A stretch of DNA of 64,000 bases from Rhynchonema sp. JSB1_4 (taxonomy: Eukaryota; Nematoda; Chromadorea; Monhysterida; Xyalidae), in NCBI GenBank assembly GCA_030248065.1, contig JASAMV010009273.1:19076-83075 (forward strand), in the 5' to 3' direction. Shown here in pieces: positions 1-8,700 of this stretch (position 1 is its first letter; every line of letters starts with the position of its first letter). Both the position numbers and the translations under genes were made by a program. The notes under the pieces are model-generated. The model did not search any database, was not told where the DNA came from, and saw nothing but the letters and a program-made list of their open reading frames with translations.

Positions 1-823
1 ATTCTGCGTAACATTTTTTCAGTTTTTTCGTGTTTTTATTTGAGATTAATTATTAAGCACGGGTGCGTTTCGCAGTTTATGCGCTGTGATGTCATTCATG
101 ATAAAATACCGACAAGATTTCAACTTCTTAATTAAAATAGCTGTTGCTCTCTAACATTCGAAGCTTTTTCCGCATTTATAATTTGACTTTCGTGGGAAAG
201 TTAAATAGTAGTTTTTACGTAACATTGAATCCAAGATCAGATGCGGCGGCCAACACCAAAGCAATCTGGAGACTGATGTTTGACACTTATTTCATTGCTG
301 AAGCTGAAGGGACAGGTTGCATGGAAGTTCATTGCACAGCTTTGCTTGGTACTAAACCAACAAGTGCCATTCTCTGAGACGATGCGCAATCAGTGCGCTA
401 TAATTGATGGTACCTAGGGTGTCAAATACATACCTGGCGGTAAATTAAAAAAAAATAACTTGACAAGTTACCATGTTCCTCAAAAGCATAGACATGCGCG
501 TGGGGCACTGCGTTAGTTTTGTTTCAGTGGTGGGTGAAGACGCAGACACAAGCGTGTCTCCATTGTTAGAACCCCATAGTGAAATCGAAACACAAAATTG
601 GCCTTATGTCACGATAACCACCGATTCATATATCCTGCCAAAAAGTACAGCATCCTTAAACTAACCCCCACACCTCATTGCGCTCATGTGCGTTGATTAC
701 TTGAGAAAAGTCTGACGGTCGACATTTTCTTAGTTAGAACCATTGCTTGCCGGAACTGAAAACTTTCTGTGCCTGATTTATCCGGGTTCTCTGTTTGACG
801 CTTGCGCGATATAAAAGAACGAC
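1..823. other. Left edge, no gene assigned
   Basis: No family could be recognised here. Two short open stretches on the + strand (about 144-377 and 473-664) have no convincing splice structure or known motif. The first could be a terminal exon of a gene lying to the left, since it stays open up to a stop near 377, but nothing supports this beyond the open frame. Confidence 0.3.
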
Positions 824-915
824 ACAAGAAAGAAAAATGCCCCAAGGGGCATAAAAGAAATATGGTTCCCTGGCTGACTGGCATAAAAGAACGATACTAG
901 CTTGCACCACTTTGC

Positions 916-925
916 TGATGTTTCA
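916..925 (+). promoter_or_regulatory. TGATGTTTCA motif (piRNA/snRNA-promoter-like)
   Basis: Exact copy of the over-represented 10-mer, preceded by GC, in the left arm of the perfect inverted repeat. An AATAAA follows about 13 nt downstream. The mirror copy is at 1554-1563 on the - strand. Confidence 0.35.
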
Positions 926-1113
926 TTAGGCACTGGAATAAACGTAAGTGTGTTCTGAGCTGTTTGATACCGAACAGTAGACATTGAACCATATTCCCGG
1001 CGCGTGATGTCTTGCCACCAGAGACACAGGGCACGGAGATATTGAAAGATTGCAATATTCTCTTTACTCCTCTCTTTGTTAAACCATCGTGCGCAACCGA
1101 AGACTGCACAGTT

Positions 1114-1390
1114 ATTGGTCGCACAATGACCATATAAGAATTCATCAAAATCAATCCTGATTTTCACGTTCAGTCACTCTTAACTACTGTGCTATTTGTG
1201 ATTCTCACAAAACATTTTCAGCTGAAAATAATCTAGCAGATCAACCACGTTGCCGCAGGTCTGAAACATTCTCTTTACTACGTGTTTTGTGTGCGATCAC
1301 GCAACGCAACGTCATTGCCCCGTCACTTTCCTGCTTTACGATTCAGGAAAAAAAATTGACCAATTCTTATAAAGTCATTGTGCGACCAAT
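1114..1390 (-). mobile_element. TA-flanked MITE, ends TTGGTCGCACAATGAC (copy 1)
   Basis: Terminal inverted repeats TTGGTCGCACAATGAC and GTCATTGTGCGACCAA with TA on both sides, which suggests a Tc1/mariner-type mobiliser. About 277 bp, non-coding. It is in opposite orientation to the copies at 29915-30190 and 57905-58172, and sits inside the loop of the 824-1655 inverted repeat. Confidence 0.8.
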
Positions 1391-1862
1391 ACCGTCGTGA
1401 GGTTGAAAAGAAGAAACAGTTGCCTGGGTTTGCACGAAAGTTTCGATATCGTCTGGGTGTTGGTTAAAAGAGTTCGCGCCGGGAATATGGTTCAATGTCT
1501 ACTGTTCGGTATCAAACAGCTCAGAACACACTTACGTTTATTCCAGTGCCTAATGAAACATCAGCAAAGTGGTGCAAGCTAGTATCGTTCTTTTATGCCA
1601 GTCAGCCAGGGAACCATATTTCTTTTATGCCCCTTGGGGCATTTTTCTTTCTTGTAATAGATGTGCGTTAAATTTTGCAGAAATATCAGTTCGCGTCTTA
1701 TGACAGAAGGCGAAACCAGATTCAAGAGATGTTTAGTTTTCTTGTGGATTTCCTTTCTAGATAATTCTAGGTTCAAGCAAACACAGGAAATGTTGCATAA
1801 ATGGTCCTTAGATGGGAATATACTGGAAAAAAGTCACCTGGTGCAGTACTTTCACATATTTA

Positions 1863-2144
1863 TCACTGATCATGTTGCTTGCAAAAGTTGATCTTCGGGT
1901 GACTGCAGAACTGTAGATCGGGCTTCTGATTGTCTTTCACGTAGTTCAGAATTTTGTCCACAGCGAACTTGACCACCTGGACAAGTCAATAACGTTTTTA
2001 TACTAAGTAAATACTATGATAACAAAATTCAACTTTTTTATATTAAAATTGTGTCCAACTCCAACTAACCTGTTCGCACAAGATGGGACACGGGTAGAAA
2101 GTGACACAGGTGGCAAAACCGGCTGTCTCCTTGGCAACGGCAAT
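1863..2144 (-). CDS. 3' end of an unrecognised gene (two exons)
   Basis: Reading right to left, an exon at 2144-2070 (25 residues, including CVTFYPCPILCEQ) ends in a GTTAGT donor in phase 0. It joins an acceptor TTGTCCAG and a 37-residue last exon at 1976-1863 that ends with stop TGA. The joined 62 residues have six cysteines. The last exon begins with a helical-looking stretch (VVKFAVDKILNYVKDNQ) and closes with FCSHPKINFCKQHDQ. The cysteine spacing suggests a small secreted or saposin-like protein, but I do not recognise the family. The 5' exons are not seen. Upstream lie a palindromic repeat and a LINE fragment that may have displaced them. Confidence 0.5.
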
Positions 2145-2164
2145 CTGGAGCTCAACAGGTGGTG

Positions 2165-2880
2165 TATCTCGCTAACGGTGGAATTATAGTTGGGTCGCGA
2201 CCAGAATTTTTGGGCGCAGCGACCCGCAGACCATTCTGGTCGCTAACACCCTGTTATAGTTGAGCGCGACCAACTATAACTGGGTGTCGACGACCTCAGG
2301 CTGCGACCCGCTGCGACCACCAAAAATGGTCGCTACGAGTTGAAAAATCTCAACTTTGCAAGTGGTCGTCGGCTACAAAATCGATATGCATTGCCGGTAT
2401 TTCTGTCGTAGCGGAGTCCCTAGTTTTTTATATTTTTTTCTAACCAAAACCAGCCGTTCTCAGCTGCCAGAATTCATGCAGCAGGCCTGCCTAAGCCTCG
2501 GGGCCAGAGCCCTGTGACATTGAACATATGCCGTCTTCAATTCGCTGGTCAGACGGACTGTGTGAATGCGTGGAGCACGGAATTCAAATAAACTGGATCA
2601 GCGCTGATCTTTATCGTCGTTTCTGATTCTTTCGTAAATCGGAAATCTTTCTCTCAGTTCGTGTTGTGTGTTCGTCGGGGACGTTTGCAGTCGCGATATT
2701 TTATTGCATTTACATATTATTTGCCGTTGATTTCTACCCTTTTATTCTAAATTTCCGTAGTTATTCGTTATTATAGCATAAAAGCGTGCTGTTGAAGTCG
2801 ACTTCGGGGTTGCTTTTCGTGCAAAAGGTGGTAACGAAACAGCCAGCTAGACTGCTGGGCTTGTCTTTTTTGGTTTTGTG
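2165..2880. repeat. GCGACC palindromic repeat and non-coding spacer
   Basis: From about 2165 to 2400 the word GCGACC and its complement GGTCGC recur many times in both orientations around a tract that can fold back on itself (for example GTTGGGTCGCGACC). From 2400 to 2880 I see no gene. A GCCTAAGCCT telomere-like run lies near 2485. Confidence 0.5.
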
Positions 2881-2903
2881 TTGATTCGTGGAAAACCAGG
2901 TGC

Positions 2904-4097
2904 TTGACTACTTTGTTGCAGGAAAGATCCGAGATTTTTCATTTTGGGTATCCGGTATCCGAAAATTTTGGATTTTGGGTATCCGGTATCCTGACTTTTT
3001 CATTTCCCAACGACACCACTGTGCCCATCTCACGCGTCTCCTCGACAACCGGGTATATGCCCGACTGGTCACCTCAGCTTTCCCGCCTGCGTAGAACAGA
3101 GTCTCGTCTGCGCTCGCGCATGCATCGGGAACCAAATATCAACACCTACTATTCCCGTTGCAAAATTTCTCGCACCATTCGCCGACGCAGGCGAGGCTGG
3201 GTCCGTGGGCGGGAACAGTCGTTGGTCACAAATCCAAGCCCAAAAAAGTTTTGGAGTTACATCAGACGAAAGATCAGCCCCCGGACTGATCTTCCTGATG
3301 TAACTGACACCGAGGCCATTGCCTTCAACGCGTGTTGCACACGGAGGATAAGGACAAGGCCATTGCCTTCAACACTTATTTTGCCTCTGTCTTTAATTCC
3401 AACCTTGGAATTTCAGGCACTATCCCTCTATGTGCTGCCCGTCTCCTTCCGGACATGGAGGAAATAGTTTGCTCACCCCCATTCTCCTTCAATTCTTTCG
3501 AAAACTACCAGCCAAGACCACCCCTGGACCTGACGGGATCCCTTCGGCTTTCTTGAAGAGATTGGGCATCGCCCTTGTGGACCAATTCTGTTTTCTCTTC
3601 AACCAAATTCTCCACACCGCAGTTATTCCCGATGACTTCAAGTTGGCCGATGTGATCCCAGTTCCAAAGGAAAAATTCCCAAAAACTGTCACTAACTATC
3701 GGCCCATTTCTCTTACTTCCTCCTCCTGTAAACTTTTGGAGGCCTTTATCAACTCAAAGGTCATGGCCCATCTTCAAAAATACAATTTTTTATCCCCCTC
3801 CCAATTCAGTTTCATCCCTGGTCGCCCTGTAGAGGCCCAGATATTGTGCTGCATGTCACACTGGACATCAGCGTTAGAGCGGGGGAACGCAGTGGACATC
3901 ATTTACCTAGAAAGCCAAAAGGCCTTCGACACTGTCCCCCACTCTGCGCTGTTGCAAAAATTGCAGCACTACACTACGGTTTCCCCCGCCATTTACTCAC
4001 TTGGGTAACTTCATACCTAAATGGGCGGTCACAACGGGTTCGGGTTTGCCCATCATGCCCATCAAATCAAAGTCTGGCTCATGAAAATATTTTCTGA
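2904..4097 (+). pseudogene. Decayed non-LTR retrotransposon reverse transcriptase
   Basis: Pieces of a LINE open reading frame 2 lie in different frames. A linker has the KKFWSYIRRK and AFNTYFASVF signatures (about 3100-3400). The reverse transcriptase block at 3500-4000 shows PGPDGIPSAFLKRL, NYRPISLTSSSCKLLE and a KAFDTVPH segment. The segment usually written YLDxxKAFDxV here reads YLESQKAFDTV, so the first catalytic aspartate is replaced. The frame then shifts (HLLTWVTSYLNGRSQRV, about 3985-4050) and similarity stops near 4080, before any YADD motif. A short duplication around 3310-3370 adds another break. The endonuclease and 3' end are absent. The signatures fit the Jockey/CR1 group, but the exact clade is inferred. 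Confidence 0.85.
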
Positions 4098-4114
4098 ATT
4101 TTTGATGTTTGAAT

Positions 4115-4790
4115 AATGGAAAAAGGGTAACTAGACACTTGTTGACTGTAAACAACTGTACAAAACACGGGTGGCGTTTTGTACGCTTGTTGACTGTTTG
4201 ACAAAAATAAATTAAGCACAGTTAATGCATGCGTCAACAAGTGTACATTACAGCACGACTGTATTGTACGCTTGTTGACTGTATGACATTTATGACAATA
4301 ATGTTTTGTGCAATCAACAAGTGTACAAAACAGCACGACCGTGTTGTACACTTGTTGACTGTATGACAAAAATGACATCTATGACACAAATGTTTTTGAT
4401 ATGTCGTCGTTGTCATTATTTTGTTTTTGTGCACATTGTCAGCCAAAACAGCCAAGTATATGCAAAATGTAGGCAAATATTGTTTTTGTGATTCCCGATC
4501 AGCAAAGAGCGGGAAAATCTAATGTCAAAAGCGCATCGATGTTTTGGGTTGTTCGTTCCGCCAAGTTATATGTTCGCAGTTTGCTGTTATAATTCACCCA
4601 ATTGCCGAATGCTGCGTTATTTGTCACAGAATGTCATTTTTGTCACACAGTCAACAAGTGTACAATACAGTCGTGCTGTTTTGTACACTTGTTGACGCGT
4701 GTGACATTTATGACAAATATGACATTTATTATTTTTATCATTTATTATTTTTATCATATTTGTCATACATTCAACAAGTGTCCACACACG
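4115..4790. repeat. Array of GTCAACAAGTGTACA hairpins
   Basis: At least four near-palindromic modules pair CAACAAGTGTACA with TGTACACTTGTTG around a short loop containing CAGCACGAC or GTCGTGCTG (about 4135-4200, 4228-4280, 4315-4360, 4648-4697). Flanks repeat TGACATTTATGACA-like words. No gene is visible. The layout suggests successive insertions of a small foldback element. Confidence 0.7.
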
Positions 4791-5384
4791 GAAAAAAGAC
4801 CATCCGCCGTAACTTCCTCCGCAAACTCCATTGGAATTTTCCATGTCCATTTGACACGGTTTGGTCCCCTCAAAATGTCACTTTTATTTTTGAAAAACAG
4901 CTGCGTTTTTTTTCGGTTCTTTCGTTTTCCCCCAGAAAAGCCGTCGCAAAAAACTGAAAAAACGTTTTTTCATCCGCAACTACCGTATTCCCTAAAATAG
5001 AGCCCCCAAAAATTAGACCCCCCAAAAATACAGCCCCCCTAAAAGGGGTCAGTGAAAAAATAGAGCCCCCAAAATACAGCCTTCCCCCCAACTTGGAATT
5101 CCCGCTTGTGGGTCGTAAAGTCAAGTTCTTGTGTAATACAGAGATCGGAAACGGGCCGGGTAAAGTCGGCCCGGCCCGGCCCGGTCGGCGAAAAGTCCGG
5201 CCCGGCCCGGCCCGGCCCGGTGGAGGGCTGCAGGTCGGCCCGGCCCGCCGGCCCGGTCAGCCAATTTTCAAGGGCCGAAAACTGAAAAAGTCCAAAAAGC
5301 TGAATAAAATTCGAAAATTTTCTGCAGAATACTTGTTTTCACTGGTGCAGCTGGGGGCAGTGCTGTGGCTACTTTTGCGGGGCG

Positions 5385-5720
5385 GGTAGGGTACATAGGT
5401 GGAAAAAATCGGGGCGGGTAGGGGGGTAGTGTACCTGGGATTTTGGGGGGGGGGAATCCGGTTTGGGGGGGGAGGGGGGGGGGGAAGATTTTTCGGGGCG
5501 GGTAGGGTACAACACAAGTTTTTTCGGGTGTCTGTTTTTATGTACTAAAAAGTGCATACCTATATCGCGCGCAGCGCGAGATTTTTTGCACTTTTTACGG
5601 TTTTCGGTCGAAATTTGGGCATTTTTGACCGAAAAATGGGCATTTTGGGGGTAAAAATCGGGGCGGGTAGGGTACCAGGGCGGGGCGGATAGGGGGCATA
5701 GTCAGTGTGGTGGCAGGCCA
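5385..5720. repeat. Block A: GGGGCGGGTAGGGTACC word array
   Basis: The word GGGGCGGGTAGGGTAC recurs at 5385, 5412, 5497 and 5660, all in one orientation, on both sides of an AT-rich core that contains a CGCGCGCAGCGCG palindrome. Related copies are at about 6513-6600, 20940-21055 and 63940-64000. Confidence 0.6.
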
Positions 5721-6110
5721 ATCGACCCAAAGATACCCTAGGGGGGGGAAGGTTTCGGACTTACTCGAGATACCCCCGAGAGGCTCCCCAAGATACCCCT
5801 ATGGTCCGTCAAAAGGCCGTTTTTTGCATGCAATTTTACTGCAAAATCGGCCTAAAAAGGGGTATTTTTTGACATTTTTGCCGAAAATTGGCCTAAAATG
5901 ACCATTTTTGGGTGTTTGCGCGCGGAGCGCGCGATTTTTGGGGGTCTCGAGGTCGAAAAACACCTATTTTTGCCTTTGAAAACCATAAATCTACTTACTC
6001 GAGATACCCTTTGGGGTCGGCTCGAGATAGATACCCTTCCCCCCCATCCCCCCCCTAAGGGTTGACTCGAGATAGATACCTCTTAGGGGGGGGAATCCCC
6101 CCCATCCCCC
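5721..6110. repeat. Block B: CTCGAGATACCC word array
   Basis: The words ACTCGAGATACCC and AAGATACCC repeat on both sides of a core with a GCGCGCGGAGCGCGCG palindrome. All copies have the same orientation. The ends are merged with neighbouring elements, so the limits are approximate. Confidence 0.55.
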
Positions 6111-6126
6111 CCAGCCACTACTATGC

Positions 6127-6520
6127 CCACTGTAGTGGCTGGGGGGGGGTTGGGTGGGGGTTACCCCCTCTCAGTACTTACCTACCACAAAACCCGAGGG
6201 GGGTTGGGGGGGGGTTGAGTACTTACCTCTCACAACTCCAAATCATACCTCTCACAAGCAATTTTATACCTTTTTAAGGCAAAAATCGGTGTTTTTCGAC
6301 CTTATTTTCCCAAAAATCGCGCGCTCATAATACCTATTTTTAGGCGATTTTCGGCGAAAATTTTGAAAAAGTACTATTTTTACCTCATTTTTTGGCCAAA
6401 ATTGTATCACAAAAACGGTGTTTTTTCGCCTTTTTGGGTGACCAAAATCATACCTCTCACGCTTCCGGTCCCAACCCCGCATCATACTTACCTCCCACAC
6501 ATGGGCCTGCCACTACACTG
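6127..6520 (-). mobile_element. Block C copy 1: TTACCTACCTCTCACA words
   Basis: About 395 bp. It is almost the reverse complement of 62466-62857, including the core and the end CCTGCCACTACACTG. Words of the type TACTTACCTCTCACA recur near both ends in a single orientation. Core: AAAATCGCGCGCTCATAATA. Confidence 0.75.
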
Positions 6521-6636
6521 GTAGGGGGGTAGGGTACCACAGCGGGGCGGGTAGGGGGTAGCGTACCAGGCCGGGGCGGGTGGGTACCATTTGGGGGGGC
6601 ACCCCCCCCCCCCCAGCCACAGCACTGGCTGGGGCG

Positions 6637-7018
6637 CAGTGGTGTAGCTACCCAGGCGGGGCGGCAACCTACTGTACCACCCAAAATGCGGGGCGGCAAC
6701 CTACCTACTGTACCAGCCGAGCTAGGGGGGGGGTCGTACCACTTGGGGGGGGTCATCTGTAAATTTTTTATGTCTAAATACTGAAGAAAATGTGGCCTAA
6801 AACACTAATTTCGCGCTCAGCGCGCGATTTTTCGCCTATTTGCAGACAAATATGCTAATTTTATGCAATTTTAAGCCAAAAATGAATGTTTTGGGTGAAA
6901 AGTTAGGTGGGGCGGCAACCTACCTACTGTACCAGGCGAGGGGCGGCAACCTACCTACTGTACCTAGGGGGGACCCCCCCCCACCCCCCACCCCCTGCTA
7001 CACCATTGGCTGGGGGGA
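6637..7018 (+). mobile_element. Block D copy: GGCGGCAACCTACCTACTG words
   Basis: Left end CAGTGGTGTAGCTACC and right end GCTACACCATTG are inverted. Four copies of CAACCTACCTACTGTACC lie inside both ends, all in the same direction. The core has TTTCGCGCTCAGCGCGCG. The flanks (CTGGGGCG and GCTGGGGG) resemble a blurred 8-bp target duplication. Confidence 0.65.
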
Positions 7019-7206
7019 AGGGGTAGGTAGGTAGATTGACGCGCCATCCTGATGCAGTACGTAAGTCGCCGCCCCGGCTGGTACAGTTGTAGGTATAATT
7101 TTTTGGCTCAAAATGGTTTAAAATCGGTATTTTTCACTCCATACAGGCGAAAAATCGCGCGTGACGCGCGAAATTAGCGCTCAAGAGACATTCTCATCAA
7201 TATGTA

Positions 7207-7637
7207 CCGTAAAAACCTAAATACAGCCCCCCCGGAATAGAGCCCCCCCGTAATACAGCCCCCCAAAAAGGGGTCAGTGAATTAATAGAGCCCCCCCCCG
7301 GAATAGAGCCCCCCTAAGTAACATCCCCTATACAGTGGTGTATTAAGGCTTGATAGTGGTGTACTGTACAGGTACATTTATGCACGTTTGTTGTTCGTTC
7401 AGAGCACATAATACGCCTCTTATTGATGAATAGACACGAATAAATGCAATTACAAGCGAAAAAAACATCCTTTCAAACCCCTTTTTAGAGGTTTTTGGGG
7501 GTATTTTTGGGAACAATTTTTCAGGTTCGGGTCAGTGAATTAATAGAGCCCCCCCCGGAGTAGAGCCCCCCGTAATAGAGCCCCCAAAATGGGGTCAGTG
7601 AGTTAATAGAGCCCCCCTTCTATTTAGGTTTTTACGG
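7207..7637. mobile_element. Block E copy: AATAGAGCCCCCC element, TA target
   Basis: Exact inverted ends CCGTAAAAACCTAAATA and TATTTAGGTTTTTACGG, each bordered by TA. Between them, AATAGAGCCCCCC or AATACAGCCCCCC words on both sides all point the same way. A core of about 220 bp is shared with the inverted copy at 60369-60786. It is inserted into a block D core. Confidence 0.85.
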
Positions 7638-7740
7638 TATGCATAAAACTTTTGTTCCCGGATGACCCCCCTAGCTCGGCCGGTCGGTACAAGTAGGTAG
7701 GTTGATTGCAGGCAGGCTTTTTTGGTGGTACAGTGGGTTG

Positions 7741-8135
7741 CAGTGCAGTTCCTGGGGGGGAGGGGGGAGGTCCCCCCCTAAGGTACACTAACCGCCGCGA
7801 CCAAGGTACACTAGTACACCAACCGCCGCGCCAGGTACACTAACCGCCTCAATTTTTGCCTAAAATCGGCATTTTTAGGCCTAAAATGGCCATTTTTAGG
7901 CCTAAAATGGGTGATTTTCAGGTCAATGATGTCAAAAGTCGCCAAAATACCCTTTTTATGGAGAATTTTTTTCCAAAAAGGGGTAAAAGTCGGTCAAATT
8001 TTCTACCTCAAAAAGTGACTTTTTCCTGGATTTGGGTCTTCCCCCCCCCTTCCCCCCCAGGGAGGTACACTAACCGCCGCACGGAAAAAAAGGGGTAGGT
8101 ACACTAACCGCCGCGCCGGACCAGGAACTACACTG
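7741..8135 (+). mobile_element. Block F: GTACACTAACCGCCGCG element, 8-bp TSD
   Basis: 395 bp with ends CAGTGCAGTTCCTGG and CCAGGAACTACACTG. GTGGGTTG is duplicated exactly at 7733-7740 and 8136-8143, the 8-bp length typical of hAT transposons. GTACACTAACCGCC words near both ends point the same way. The ends and core match the element at 61894-62300, which carries a different word. It is nested in block D sequence. Confidence 0.9.
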
Positions 8136-8690
8136 GTGGGTTGATTGCAAAGGCCTGGGTATGGGGGATGGGTAGCTACACCACTGCTTCTTTCTTCAAA
8201 ACGATGACTGAAAATATCAAGAACTAGGAAATGTTATTGCGCGAAGCGCAAAAATTTTGAAAATTTTAGTTAAAAAAATGGTAATTTCGTTCGAATTTAG
8301 GCATACCGGGCCGGACCCGGCCGGGCCGTTTCCGATCTATGGTGTAATACAATGTTTGTGGTGGAGTATATGATGACCGATGACGTAAAGCCTTTTATGG
8401 AAGATCTGTACCTAAAAACACTCAATAATGACCAGTAACACCCTGACCAGAACTCCATTTTAGGGGCATTTTTGCGAACATTTTTTGAGATTTTGGGCAG
8501 CGAAAAAATACAGCCCCCCCCCCCAAAAAAATACAGCCCCCCCCTAAAAGGGGTCAGTGAAAAAATACAGCCCCCCTTGTATTTTAGATTTTACGGTATA
8601 CCGTGACCGACTTAATTTTCAAGCGGCGATCTTTAGCATATTATCGGAAATAGAATCCGGACAGACAATCCCATATCAGTTCATTTTTAG

Positions 8691-8700
8691 GGCGGCCGCA
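8691..8700 (+). promoter_or_regulatory. Candidate trans-splice acceptor, exonuclease gene
   Basis: TCATTTTTAG ends at 8690, 10 nt before the ATG at 8701, and no 5' exon is recognisable. This fits addition of a spliced leader, although a distant non-coding exon would look the same. Confidence 0.5.

Larger units (their letters stand above)
824..1655. repeat. Perfect 181-bp inverted repeat with 470-bp loop
   Basis: Bases 824-1004 and 1475-1655 are reverse complements of each other over 181 bp with no mismatch that I could find. The 470-bp loop contains a separate TA-flanked MITE (1114-1390). Perfect arms imply a recent inverted duplication or ongoing gene conversion. Both arms carry the TGATGTTTCA word. 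No open frame of interest is present. Confidence 0.9.
5133..8350. repeat. Second nested boundary with GGCCGGGCC arrays
   Basis: Near 5133 GTAATACAGAGATCGGAAAC leads into a GGCCCGGCCC array. Near 8350 the inverse GTTTCCGATCTATGGTGTAA follows a CCGGGCCGGACC array. The two ends are inverted relative to each other and enclose blocks A to F of the left cluster, so this is probably the second-oldest layer of the nest. Confidence 0.5.
4983..8596. mobile_element. Outer boundary of nested transposon cluster (TA-flanked)
   Basis: The left end CCGTATTCCCTAAAATA (after TA) and the right end ATTTTAGATTTTACGG (before TA) are inverted. Both flank arrays of AAATACAGCCCCCC or AATAGAGCCCCCC words that point the same way. 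The ends match the smaller elements at 7207-7637 and 60369-60786 (CCGTAAAAACCTAAATA). I therefore read the whole 3.6 kb as one such element that has collected at least six others. It ends about 100 bp upstream of the exonuclease start codon. No genes are inside. Confidence 0.6.

Noticed and set aside
824..1660. CRISPR-like or prokaryotic origin of the repeats
   Set aside because: Repeats are inverted transposon ends, not evenly spaced direct repeats, and the genes are intron-rich and metazoan.
5093..5557. Proline-, glycine- and arginine-rich open frames in the GC-word arrays (also 59642-60064, 61364-61850)
   Set aside because: All arise from GGGCCGG or GGGCGGG word arrays. The frames are open on both strands because the words lack stop codons.
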